Of a stretch of 64,000 nt of DNA, positions 17,202-24,517 are shown piece by piece. Source of the stretch: Candidatus Saganbacteria bacterium (lineage in GTDB: Bacteria; Margulisbacteria; WOR-1; XYC2-FULL-46-14; XYC2-FULL-37-10). The stretch is taken from the NCBI GenBank assembly GCA_016223245.1, contig JACRPL010000013.1, positions 20,736 to 84,735 of the forward strand. The letters run 5' to 3'. How positions within the stretch are numbered: the first letter of the stretch is position 1; each line of letters opens with the position of its first letter. The notes below the pieces were generated by a model. The model worked only from the letters and a program-made list of their open reading frames with translations, ran no database searches and was not told the origin of the DNA. Position numbers and translations under genes: made by a program.

Positions 17202-17816
17202 ATGGACTTAATAAATTTCAATTGGCTGGGGCTTGCGATAGTTATTATTCAGATATTCATCATAACCGATCCTGTCGGCAATCTTCCTATCTTCTACGCG
17301 CTGACAAAAAAGGAAAACCCGATCGACCGGCAAAAAACATTTTTTACGGCGGCGGTCACCGCGTTCACTATGCTTATCGTTTTCGCTTTCTTAGGGAATG
17401 CGATACTCGATCTGTTCAAAATAACTCTTGCCGATTTTCAGATAGCCGGCGGCATATTGATCTTGATCATAGCGACGCTTATTTTGATTAGAGGCACTTG
17501 GGCGGAAGAAATGGAACACCCTGAATCGGTTGGAGTAGTGCCTATCGCATGCCCGCTTCTTGTGGGTCCGGGCGCGATCACGACAGCAATGGTATCGATG
17601 GCTATAAACGGCATAGCGATAACGATCCTAGCCATTGCCGCGAATTTCTTCATCACTTTGGTCACCTTATATTTCGGAGAGAACATTTTTAAGTTCTTGG
17701 GTGAGAACGGGTCAGCGATAGTAGGAAAGGTTATGGCGATCATTTTAGCTGCTATTGCCGTAAGCTTTATTCACAGCGGAATAGCTTCTTGGATGACTGT
17801 GCCTGTCGTCAGGTGA
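17202..17816 (+). CDS. MarC family integral membrane protein
   Basis: A 204 aa inner-membrane protein of the MarC/SnatA family with about six hydrophobic segments. The signature DPVGNLPIFYALT lies near residue 25, and the second conserved segment CPLLVGPGAITTAMV is near residue 115. Some relatives move small neutral amino acids, others have no known substrate. It starts 2 nt after csaB and is followed 4 nt later by the tagA-like gene, so it is part of the same transcript. Why a MarC protein sits in a surface-polymer operon is unclear. Confidence 0.9.
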   Translation: MDLINFNWLGLAIVIIQIFIITDPVGNLPIFYALTKKENPIDRQKTFFTAAVTAFTMLIVFAFLGNAILDLFKITLADFQIAGGILILIIATLILIRGTWAEEMEHPESVGVVPIACPLLVGPGAITTAMVSMAINGIAITILAIAANFFITLVTLYFGENIFKFLGENGSAIVGKVMAIILAAIAVSFIHSGIASWMTVPVVR

Positions 17817-17820
17817 TGAT

Positions 17821-18570
17821 TTGATAGAACAAATAAAACTGGCTGATGTTATTGTAGACAATGTAACAATGGCGGAAGCTTTGGATAAACTTCAAGAGCT
17901 TATCGCATCGAAGGTTCCAAGCATTATCGTCACCCCCAACCCCGAAATCATAGTTTCCTCACAAAACGACCCAGAACTTAAGGCAATAATAAACAACGCA
18001 GACCTAAGATTGCCAGATGGAATCTCTATGGTTGTAGTAAGCAAGATACTAGGTTCGCCTCTTAAAGAGAGGGTATCGGGCATTGATTTCCTGCTGGCCT
18101 CGTGCAAGCTTGCCGAAAATAGGGGCTGGAGCATATATCTTCTTGGAAGTTCAGAAACAGTTGTGAAAAAAACGGCTGAGAATCTTCAGGTCCAATTCCC
18201 CAAATTAAAGATCGCGGGATATCATAATGGGTTTTTTAATACTAAAGAAGAAGAAAGCTCAATCATCACCTCCATAGCCAACATAAAACCGACTATCGTT
18301 TTTGTAGGGCTAGGGGCAGGAAGACAGGAGCGGTGGCTCGCAAAAAACATGAAAGGCATAGGCTCCTCGACTGCGCTCGGGGTAAACTCCGGCGTAGGAA
18401 TAGGAGTGGGTGGGAGTTTTGACGTTATTTCTGGACTAAAAAAACGAGCACCTGTTATATATCAGAAACTTTATATCGAATGGCTTTATCGCTTAATAAC
18501 CGAGCCGCAGAGGTGGAAGAGGCAATTGGCGTTACCGAGGTTCTTGTGGTTGACGTTGATAAAAAGATGA
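17821..18570 (+). CDS. WecG/TagA/CpsF family glycosyltransferase
   Basis: A 249 aa glycosyltransferase (GT26) that adds N-acetylmannosamine-type sugars to lipid-linked intermediates in teichoic-acid-like or enterobacterial common antigen-like polymers. Typical segments are IVTPNPEIIVSSQNDPEL, ADLRLPDGISMV, ERVSGIDFL, SIYLLGSSETVV and VFVGLGAGRQERWLAKN. The start is TTG at 17821, with AGGTGA just upstream at the end of marC. It probably initiates the polymer that CsaB pyruvylates (inference from the operon). Confidence 0.9.
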   Translation: MIEQIKLADVIVDNVTMAEALDKLQELIASKVPSIIVTPNPEIIVSSQNDPELKAIINNADLRLPDGISMVVVSKILGSPLKERVSGIDFLLASCKLAENRGWSIYLLGSSETVVKKTAENLQVQFPKLKIAGYHNGFFNTKEEESSIITSIANIKPTIVFVGLGAGRQERWLAKNMKGIGSSTALGVNSGVGIGVGGSFDVISGLKKRAPVIYQKLYIEWLYRLITEPQRWKRQLALPRFLWLTLIKR

Positions 18571-18576
18571 TATAAT
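18571..18576 (+). promoter_or_regulatory. -10 box for the MNT-HEPN fusion gene (leaderless)
   Basis: TATAAT begins right after the stop of the preceding gene and ends 6 nt before the ATG at 18583. The promoter -35 region therefore lies inside the 3' end of the glycosyltransferase gene. Confidence 0.65.
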
Positions 18577-18582
18577 TCCCAT

Positions 18583-19143
18583 ATGAAAGAAGAAATTGTC
18601 GAGAAATTAAAAGATCTATTCGCTTCGAAGAAAGAGATTTCGATGGCTTTCCTTTTTGGGTCACAGGCAACAGGAAAAACAACTTCTGAATCCGATATCG
18701 ATGTAGCTGTTTGGTTTTCAAAAAATGTTGAGCTCAATGAGATCGATAGGCTTTGGCTGGAGATCGAATCTTTGCTGCACAATAACGTCGATCTAATTAT
18801 TCTTAATCAAGCCAACCCAAATACCGCATGGGCGGCTATGCGGGGAATAACTCTTAAGATCACGGATTATCGCTTATATTACATAGATATTTGCAAGATA
18901 CTGCTTGCAGGCGAAGATATCGAGATGCCCAACAGCTATAGGGAAGTCATATTGAAACTAGCGGAAATGAAAATTTTAACGCTTGGAAAGGTCGAAAAGA
19001 TAGCCGATTATGCCAATCTGCGGAATATTTTGGCTCACCAATATCTTGATATTAAGTGGGATAAGATCAGATCGTTTATTGCCAATGCATTGGATGATTA
19101 TAACGAATTTATTGCGATCATTTCAAAGAAGATAGGGATTTGA
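18583..19143 (+). CDS. minimal nucleotidyltransferase fused to a HepT-like HEPN segment
   Basis: A 186 aa protein. Residues 1-90 are an MNT (MntA-like) domain with the GSx10DxD pattern GSQATGKTTSESDIDV and a third acidic residue in NNVDLIIL. From about residue 100, IDICKILLAGEDIEMPNSYREVILKLAEMKIL followed by LRNILAHQY resembles the second half of a HepT/DUF86 HEPN protein, including the RxxxxH ribonuclease motif (RNILAH). MntA and HepT are normally separate antitoxin and toxin genes. Here the MNT end and HEPN beginning are missing and the rest is joined in frame, so it is a fusion, possibly by deletion. Whether it is active is unknown. Confidence 0.75.
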   Translation: MKEEIVEKLKDLFASKKEISMAFLFGSQATGKTTSESDIDVAVWFSKNVELNEIDRLWLEIESLLHNNVDLIILNQANPNTAWAAMRGITLKITDYRLYYIDICKILLAGEDIEMPNSYREVILKLAEMKILTLGKVEKIADYANLRNILAHQYLDIKWDKIRSFIANALDDYNEFIAIISKKIGI

Positions 19144-19150
19144 TAAATAA

Positions 19151-19182
19151 TTCGCAATTCGAAAAAACTTTGGAAATTCGAG
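19151..19182. repeat. dispersed repeat, copy A (AATTCGA...GGAAATTCGA)
   Basis: The sequence CAATTCGAAAAAACTTTGGA followed by AATTCGA recurs with few changes at 20750-20782. The two copies bracket the frameshifted remnant and the DUF5674 gene pair. Confidence 0.7.
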
Positions 19183-20012
19183 ATGCTTAACTCTTTTCCC
19201 CCAGCCAAACCATTCCCCAATCAAAATCATCATCTGCGGCAAGATGAACGGGAGAGCCGAATCGATAAACACTAAAATGTCCACAGGAAACCCAAGACAA
19301 AATACGCTATCAGTATTAAATTTGCCGACATGCCGCCCCATATTGTGATTAACCGATCTGCCGCCATCTAAAATTGGAAGCCTATAAAGCCTGCCTAATC
19401 CTTCGTCAGATACTGCGGATAGTCCAAGTTCCAAACAAGCAGCAGTTTTTACAAAACGATGCTGTGAGGTATTTACGATCCCGGAAATTGCCGGCATAAA
19501 ATACTGTGGCGCATATTTCCATGAGCTTCCTGCAACTTCCTGAATGACAGTAGCAAGCGGCGGGATTTCAGCAAATCCCATTCTTTGCCAATATCTTATT
19601 GCCGTATCGCTATAAGCCGAATTATATACAGCGGCCAGTTTTTCAATAAATCTGCTCTTGCAGAGGACCGCATTGCCAATTCATTGCGGAATTTAAGTTC
19701 AGCCAAAGTTAAAAAGATATCATCTAACTTTCTTTGATCAAACTCGGTAACAAGAGTAGGGGGTGCTACGGATTGTGGGTGAATGCCAAAATAATCGTCG
19801 CAAACAACCAATGACCTTGGAACATCATAACCTGTTACGGCGTCAGTGTATTTTGCGTGATCCAAGAAGAGGGTTCCTTCGCCTTTACCGTTAGGATTCC
19901 CATTACCTAAAACATGAACCCTTCCTGATTCACTTCTGAATAATCCTGGCCGAACTCTTTCAAATCGCCCAAGATTGCCGTAGATTTCTGATGTTATTAC
20001 TCTGAACGCCAT
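19183..20012 (-). pseudogene. frameshifted remnant, possibly of a PEP/pyruvate-binding (PPDK-like) protein
   Basis: Two overlapping-phase frames on the minus strand read as one protein. The first (from ATG at 20012) ends ELAMRSSARADLL and runs into a stop near 19596. The next frame continues FIEKLAAVYNSAYSDTAIRYWQRMGF then ATVIQEVAGSSW. A one-base frameshift near 19640 in GCAGATTTATTG would join them. RSSARAD and the IQEVAG segment weakly recall the ATP-grasp-like PEP/pyruvate-binding domain (AVRSSA..., VQxMV). The 3' part stops at a dispersed repeat without a recognisable end. The function call is tentative, and a sequencing error cannot be excluded. Confidence 0.45.
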
Positions 20013-20056
20013 GTTTCTTTATCGAGTCGTTTAGACGAGAATTTCACCGATTATGA

Positions 20057-20062
20057 TATAAT
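20057..20062 (+). promoter_or_regulatory. -10 box for the DUF5674 pair (leaderless)
   Basis: TATAAT ends 6 nt before the ATG at 20069. The intervening AACCTT contains no Shine-Dalgarno sequence. Confidence 0.7.
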
Positions 20063-20068
20063 AACCTT

Positions 20069-20410
20069 ATGAAAATCATCGAAGATGCAATCTCAATTTC
20101 CGAATTGAAACAAATGGCCGAGAAAGGGTTTGGGAACTTCGTTAAAGCTGTTGTTGATATTGAAAGAAATATAATGGCAGTCGACGCTGAGTTGCATGCC
20201 GACGAGGAATCTCTTCTTCTTGAAAATGGATCCAAACAATCGAATTTGTGGGGTATAAATATTTATCCTGAAAACAAAAAACAAGAATGGATCGAGTTTG
20301 ATTCTATGATAAATCTCAAACCATCTCTTGGCAATCGCACAAGAAGCATCCAAGACCAAGCAATAAAAGACACGATCACTCAAATTGTTCACAATATTGT
20401 TACACCATGA
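20069..20410 (+). CDS. DUF5674 family protein
   Basis: A 113 aa protein resembling DUF5674, a small family of unknown function. Recognisable parts are ISELKQMAEKGFGNFVKAVVDIERNIMAVDAELHADEE, GSKQSNLWGINIYP and the conserved IEFDSMINLKPSLGNRTRSI near residue 80. No catalytic motif is evident. The acidic middle plus the conserved GNRxRSI segment could form a binding surface (inference). It is coupled to the next gene by an ATGA overlap and has its own leaderless-type promoter, so the two form a self-contained two-gene unit. Confidence 0.75.
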   Translation: MKIIEDAISISELKQMAEKGFGNFVKAVVDIERNIMAVDAELHADEESLLLENGSKQSNLWGINIYPENKKQEWIEFDSMINLKPSLGNRTRSIQDQAIKDTITQIVHNIVTP

Positions 20411-20739
20411 ATTATCAACATAAAGAATTAGCTTCAGGCCGATGGAACAACTTCTCCTTTCTAGAGCAAATGGCCAATGTTGGAAGCGAAGTTGAAAGAG
20501 CTATCAATTGGCGAAAAAGAGGAAACATGAAGAACTCACAATCGGCATTTGATAGGACATTGGAACTATTAGATCTAACGATAGCAGATAACAAGAACAC
20601 AAAACGCTTAAAAGAAATAGTTAGGACAAGAGAAGTTTTGGCGGATTATTTCGCTTTCGACAATAAATACAAATCAACCGATGAAAACTGGCAGAATTAC
20701 TTTTTGGCGTTCAATTATGCAGCTAGAATAAACGCTTAA
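20407..20739 (+). CDS. conserved hypothetical helical protein, partner of DUF5674
   Basis: A 110 aa, wholly helical-looking protein: LEQMANVGSEVERAINWRKRGN, then ALELLDLTIAD-like and TREVLADYF segments. I recognise this type of sequence as a conserved protein next to DUF5674 genes in uncultured bacteria, but know no function for it. It begins inside the stop codon of the DUF5674 gene. The helix arrangement (NW/RKRGN, then K/R-rich and TRE motifs) does not show the RxxxxH motif of HEPN RNases. Confidence 0.6.
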   Translation: MNYQHKELASGRWNNFSFLEQMANVGSEVERAINWRKRGNMKNSQSAFDRTLELLDLTIADNKNTKRLKEIVRTREVLADYFAFDNKYKSTDENWQNYFLAFNYAARINA

Positions 20740-20749
20740 TTTAGGCTAA

Positions 20750-20782
20750 TTCGTTCAATTCGAGAAAACTTAGGAAATTCGA
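20750..20782. repeat. dispersed repeat, copy B
   Basis: TTCGTTCAATTCGAGAAAAC, TTAGGAAATTCGA: matches copy A at 19151-19182 except for a TT insertion and two substitutions. Same orientation. Confidence 0.7.
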
Positions 20783-20850
20783 TCAATTAGCGACGCCACT
20801 CCCATTCGAGGTCTGGCAAATTTCATCTTGGCTGAACGTATTATTGGTGT

Positions 20851-20856
20851 TATAAT
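20851..20856 (+). promoter_or_regulatory. -10 box for the MNT/HEPN pair
   Basis: TATAAT ends 8 nt before the ATG at 20865. The interval TTCCTCCA contains no purine-rich ribosome binding site. Confidence 0.65.
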
Positions 20857-20864
20857 TTCCTCCA

Positions 20865-21215
20865 ATGGTAGAAGAAAAAGGAACAAACTTAGAACCGCCT
20901 GTTAATTCAAGATTATTAAAAGAAATAACTAGGAGAATAGTCGCAAAGATCGATCCGGAAAAGATCATACTTTTCGGATCACATGCCTACGGCAATCCAA
21001 ACAAAGATAGCGATCTCGACCTATTTATCATAAAAAACACGAAATTACCCGCCAGCAAAAGATACGCGATGATAAGCGATGCTCTCTTCCCAAGGCTCGT
21101 TCCAATGGATTTCATTGTAAGGGCCCCTAAGGAGATCGATTCTCGCCTTAAAGGTTTTGATCCATTTATTAAGGAAGTGCTAAATAAAGGGAAAACTTTA
21201 TATGAAAGGAAATAA
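20865..21215 (+). CDS. minimal nucleotidyltransferase (MNT domain)
   Basis: A 116 aa nucleotidyltransferase of the MNT type. The active-site pattern FGSHAYGNPNKDSDLDLFI (GSx10DxD) is at about residues 42-60, and a third acidic residue follows in LVPMDFIV. In MNT-HEPN toxin-antitoxin systems this protein inactivates the HEPN RNase by adding nucleotides. It overlaps the HEPN gene by 14 nt, the usual arrangement for the pair. Confidence 0.85.
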   Translation: MVEEKGTNLEPPVNSRLLKEITRRIVAKIDPEKIILFGSHAYGNPNKDSDLDLFIIKNTKLPASKRYAMISDALFPRLVPMDFIVRAPKEIDSRLKGFDPFIKEVLNKGKTLYERK

Positions 21216-21498
21216 CTTCTCAATTGAATGGGTTGAAAAATACTTAAAAGCGCTCCTGACAATGAACGAAATTGAATTTCCAAAACAGCACGATCTAGAA
21301 GAACTTCTTTCCCTTCTTCTAAAAAAAGATCCTTTTCTAGCGACGATCCGCAATGATCTGGAAAAATTAACTCCTTATGCCGTCCGATTTAGATATCCTG
21401 GCGACGAAGTTCCGGCAAAAGAAGTAAATGAAGCGGTAATTATCACAAAATGCTTACGAATTATTTTAAGAAAGAAATTGGGGCTAAAAACAAAATAA
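21202..21498 (+). CDS. HEPN domain protein, N-terminal helix pair deleted
   Basis: A 98 aa protein with the second half of a HEPN domain: VEKYLKALLTMNEIEFPKQHDLEELLSLLL, then LTPYAVRFRYPGD. In normal relatives about 30 residues (a DLxxAxxLL helix and the cysteine/histidine-rich FHxQQA segment) lie between the opening W and VEKYLKALL. Here the protein reads FSIEWVEKYLKALL. Because the family often begins W-VEKA and resumes QQA-VEKY, a deletion between short repeated words is plausible. It may therefore be an inactive partner of the MNT gene. Its TAA overlaps the purC ATG. Confidence 0.7.
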   Translation: MKGNNFSIEWVEKYLKALLTMNEIEFPKQHDLEELLSLLLKKDPFLATIRNDLEKLTPYAVRFRYPGDEVPAKEVNEAVIITKCLRIILRKKLGLKTK

Positions 21499-22391
21499 TG
21501 ACAGATAATATACTATTAGATATCGAGCTTCCAGGCATCAAATTATTCAAAAAGGGCAAGGTCAGGAATGTTTATGACCTTGGAGATGCGCTTCTGATCG
21601 TCGCGTCCGACCGCATTTCCGCTTTTGATTCCGTCATGCCAAACGGCATCCCAGATAAAGGAAAGATACTCAACCAAATATCTCTATTCTGGTTCAACTT
21701 CACTAAGAACACAATCAAAAACCACGTGATAGAATCTGATGCAGAGAAATATCCAAAAGAACTTTCCCCCTTCAAGAAGATGCTGTCTAAAAGATCGCTT
21801 ATAGGCAAAAAAGCTGATTTGATCCCGATAGAATGCGTTGTTCGCGGTTATCTCTCTGGATCGGGATTAAAAGAGTACAATAAGGCAAAATCTATCTGCA
21901 GCATTAAATTGCCTGACGGTCTTGTTGAATCTTCAAAACTCCCTGAACCAATTTTCACTCCAACAACAAAAGCCGATGTCGGACATGATATGAACATTAG
22001 CTTTAAAGAAGTTATAGACAAAGTAGGAGCAGAGACAGCAAATACCCTAAGAGATAAAACCTTGGCTATCTATACATCTTGTGCGAATTATGCTTTATCA
22101 AAGGGAATAATCATAGCCGATACCAAATTTGAGTTTGGATTTTATAATGGCGAAATTATTCTTATTGATGAAATCCTGTCACCCGACTCGTCGCGCTTCT
22201 GGCCAAAAAACAAGTATGCTCCAGGAAGATCACAACCAAGCTACGACAAACAATTCGTAAGAGATTATCTTGAATCGATCAAATGGGACAAAGAACCGCC
22301 CGCTCCAAAACTTCCTGGCGATGTTGTCGCAAAAACAAGAGAAAAATATTTCGAAGCCTATAAATTGCTTACAGGCAAGGAGGTGCTCTAG
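21498..22391 (+). CDS. purC: phosphoribosylaminoimidazole-succinocarboxamide synthase
   Basis: SAICAR synthetase of de novo purine synthesis, 297 aa. Features are KLFKKGKVRNVYDLGD at the N-terminus, VASDRISAFDSVMPNGIPDKG (about residues 38-58), VVRGYLSGSGLKEY and the C-terminal LIDEILSPDSSRFWP. The start chosen is ATG at 21498, which overlaps the stop codon of the HEPN gene (TAATG). The additional open frame upstream lies within that gene. purB, purS and purQ lie about 2.1 kb downstream on the same strand, separated by membrane-protein genes and ispG. Confidence 0.95.
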   Translation: MTDNILLDIELPGIKLFKKGKVRNVYDLGDALLIVASDRISAFDSVMPNGIPDKGKILNQISLFWFNFTKNTIKNHVIESDAEKYPKELSPFKKMLSKRSLIGKKADLIPIECVVRGYLSGSGLKEYNKAKSICSIKLPDGLVESSKLPEPIFTPTTKADVGHDMNISFKEVIDKVGAETANTLRDKTLAIYTSCANYALSKGIIIADTKFEFGFYNGEIILIDEILSPDSSRFWPKNKYAPGRSQPSYDKQFVRDYLESIKWDKEPPAPKLPGDVVAKTREKYFEAYKLLTGKEVL

Positions 22392-22396
22392 GGAAA

Positions 22397-22428
22397 AATG
22401 ACCAATGACCAAGTTCCAATGACCAATT
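22397..22428. repeat. AATGACCAA repeat cluster 1
   Basis: Three copies of AATGACCAA lie within 32 bases between the purC stop and the ribosome binding site of the next gene. The same word occurs, with its complement, at 54725-54820 and inside ispD at 57718-57772. Confidence 0.75.
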
Positions 22429-22440
22429 AGGAGGAACAAT

Positions 22441-23037
22441 ATGAATATAGGAAAAGCATTCGGAGATTCTTGGGGGATATTCACAAAGAATTTAATTACT
22501 ATAATCTTAGCCTTTATTGTTGTCGGGGTCTTGGGCATTCTAACGCTGGGGATTCTCTTGCTCCCGCTTTTTGTCGGGTTCCAAATGATGTTTGTTAAAG
22601 CAAAACGCGGCGAACAGATCTCTTTAAACGATGTATTTTCGCAGATCAAGAATTTTTGGAGGTTCCTGCTTTGCGTTATTATAATCGGCCTGACATGCTC
22701 TATATTCTTCCTTGTGTCGGCATTGTTCTTCAACTTTGGTTATAATTTGGTCGGGGGCATCCTTGTCGCCTTAGGGATAATAACCGCAATTTATTTCGGG
22801 GTTAGCTGGATGTTCGCCTTCCTAATAATCGCGGACAAAGGCATGCCTGCTATTGACAGCTTAAAGGCAAGCAAGATGATAGTTTCAAAAAATAACTTCT
22901 TCATGCATTTGCTAATGCTTATTTTAGTGAGCATTGTGGGGAATAGCGGGTCGTATGCATTGATGATAGGCATATTGCTGACCTTCCCGCTGGCACAGGG
23001 AGCTTTGGCCTGCGCGTACGCGGACGAATCGAAGTAA
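22441..23037 (+). CDS. integral membrane protein of unknown function
   Basis: A 198 aa protein with about five hydrophobic segments (residues 20-45, 75-95, 100-130, 155-170 and 172-190) and the repeated-family start MNIGKAFGDSWGIFTKNLITIIL. It resembles DUF975/YciC-like membrane proteins in layout, but I cannot name a family with confidence. GGAGG lies upstream of the ATG. A broken paralogue follows immediately, separated by a copy of the AACTCACC repeat. Confidence 0.7.
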   Translation: MNIGKAFGDSWGIFTKNLITIILAFIVVGVLGILTLGILLLPLFVGFQMMFVKAKRGEQISLNDVFSQIKNFWRFLLCVIIIGLTCSIFFLVSALFFNFGYNLVGGILVALGIITAIYFGVSWMFAFLIIADKGMPAIDSLKASKMIVSKNNFFMHLLMLILVSIVGNSGSYALMIGILLTFPLAQGALACAYADESK

Positions 23038-23040
23038 GCT

Positions 23041-23113
23041 AACTCACCCCCTCCCTCACAAAGTTCGGGTTTCCCCCTCTCTTATAAAGAGAGGGGGATT
23101 AAGGGGGTGAGTT
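23041..23113. repeat. 73-bp inverted repeat element, copy 3 (AACTCACC family)
   Basis: Ends AACTCACCCCC and GGGGGTGAGTT and the long stem CCCCCTCTCTT/AAGAGAGGGGG match copies 1 and 2, but the small hairpin is altered (CTCACAAAGTTCGGG). It starts 6 bases after a stop codon and lies between two paralogous membrane-protein genes. Confidence 0.9.
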
Positions 23114-23127
23114 GAAAAGGAAATAAT

Positions 23128-23439
23128 ATGGATATAGGCAAGGCATTTATCGATGCTTGGGAAGTTTACAAAAAGAATTATATCGTTCTAATATTATCTT
23201 ATTTGACTTTTCTCATATTATCGGTCTTGACCCTTGGTGTTTTGGCCATCCCTCTAAGTGTAGGGTTCAAGATGATGTATGCAAAAGCATCAAGGGGCCA
23301 AGATATTGTCTTCAACGATATCTTTTTGCAAATGAAGAATTTTATGCCGCATGGTTTCAATGCAAGTAATTATATTCCTTCTTGTTATGTCTTATACTTC
23401 CGGAGTCATAACCTGTGCGTACCTCCAGGAAAGCAAATA
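23128..23439 (+). pseudogene. truncated paralogue of the preceding membrane protein
   Basis: The first 70 codons (MDIGKAFIDAWEVYKKNYIV ... GFKMMYAKASRGQDIVFNDIFLQMKNF) parallel the upstream 198 aa protein. After base 23343 the annotated frame turns into unrelated sequence. In another frame the text reads MVSMQVIIFLLVMSYTSGVI then TCAYLQESK and stops, matching the paralogue's end (ALACAYADESK). About 90 codons have therefore been lost with a frameshift. A ribosome binding site (AAAGGAA) is retained, so a truncated two-helix peptide could be made. Confidence 0.75.
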
Positions 23440-23443
23440 ACAA

Positions 23444-24514
23444 ATGGATAAAAAGACAAAAAAAATAAAGATCGGGAATATTGTTATTGGCGGCGGAAAT
23501 CCAATCGCCGTCCAATCCATGACAAAGACCGATACATCCGATGTTAAAGCGACAATAGCAGAGATACATAAGCTCGAGGCCGCAGGCTGCCAGATCATAA
23601 GATGCGCGGTCCCCGATGAAAAAGCCGCACACGCTATAGGCGAGATAAAAAAGAATATATCGATCCCTTTAATAGCCGACATCCATTTTAACTACAAGTT
23701 GGCGATTATTTCGGCAGAAAATGGCGCGGATAAGCTTAGGATCAATCCCGGGAACATTGGCGATATAGAAAAGATAAAGTCGGTAGTTTCGGCGGCAAAA
23801 GAAAGGAATATCCCGATACGAGTCGGGGTAAACTCCGGGTCGCTCCAAAAAGATATTAAAAAAAAATATTTCCACCCGACAGCAAAAGCTTTGGTTGAGA
23901 GCGCATTGCAGAACGTCAAAATACTTGAGAAGCTTAAATTCACAAATATTGTGATAGCCGTTAAATCAACATCGGTACCGATAACGATCGAGGCTTATGA
24001 ATTATTATCCAAAAAAGTGGATTACCCTTTGCATGTTGGTCTAACAGAATCGGGCATTTCAAAGATAGGAATTATAAAGTCATCAGTTGGAATTGGATCG
24101 ATCTTATCGCGAGGGATCGGAGATACAATAAGGGTATCGCTTACCAGGGATCCAATTGAGGAAGTTAGGGTGGGATTTGAGATATTAAAATCGCTGGAGA
24201 GAATTAAGCACGGGATAGTCTTGATCTCTTGCCCCACATGCGGCAGGACCGATATCGATGTTGAAAAGATATCAAAAGAGATCGAGGAAAAAACAAGGCA
24301 TATAACAGCGCCTCTAAAAGTTGCTATAATGGGATGCGAAGTTAACGGCCCCGGGGAAGCAATGGATGCCGACCTTGGGCTCGCGGGCGGCCGAGAAGTA
24401 GGGCTTATTTTCAAGCATGGCGAGATCCTAAAAAAAGTGAACGAGTCCGAAATGGTCAAAATCCTGCTTCAAGAAATTGAAAGCATGGCGAAAGAATATC
24501 AAGGGGGATTATAA
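23444..24514 (+). CDS. ispG: 4-hydroxy-3-methylbut-2-enyl diphosphate synthase (flavodoxin/ferredoxin)
   Basis: IspG of the MEP isoprenoid pathway, 356 aa. It converts ME-cPP to HMBPP using a [4Fe-4S] cluster. Conserved segments are GNPIAVQSMTKTDTSDV, ADIHFNYKLA, LRINPGNIG and RVGVNSGSL. Cluster ligands are in ISCPTCGR (about residue 265) and GCEVNGPGEA (about 300). The start lies just after the decayed membrane gene. The next gene, purB, begins 3 nt after the stop. Confidence 0.95.
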   Translation: MDKKTKKIKIGNIVIGGGNPIAVQSMTKTDTSDVKATIAEIHKLEAAGCQIIRCAVPDEKAAHAIGEIKKNISIPLIADIHFNYKLAIISAENGADKLRINPGNIGDIEKIKSVVSAAKERNIPIRVGVNSGSLQKDIKKKYFHPTAKALVESALQNVKILEKLKFTNIVIAVKSTSVPITIEAYELLSKKVDYPLHVGLTESGISKIGIIKSSVGIGSILSRGIGDTIRVSLTRDPIEEVRVGFEILKSLERIKHGIVLISCPTCGRTDIDVEKISKEIEEKTRHITAPLKVAIMGCEVNGPGEAMDADLGLAGGREVGLIFKHGEILKKVNESEMVKILLQEIESMAKEYQGGL

Positions 24515-24517
24515 AAC

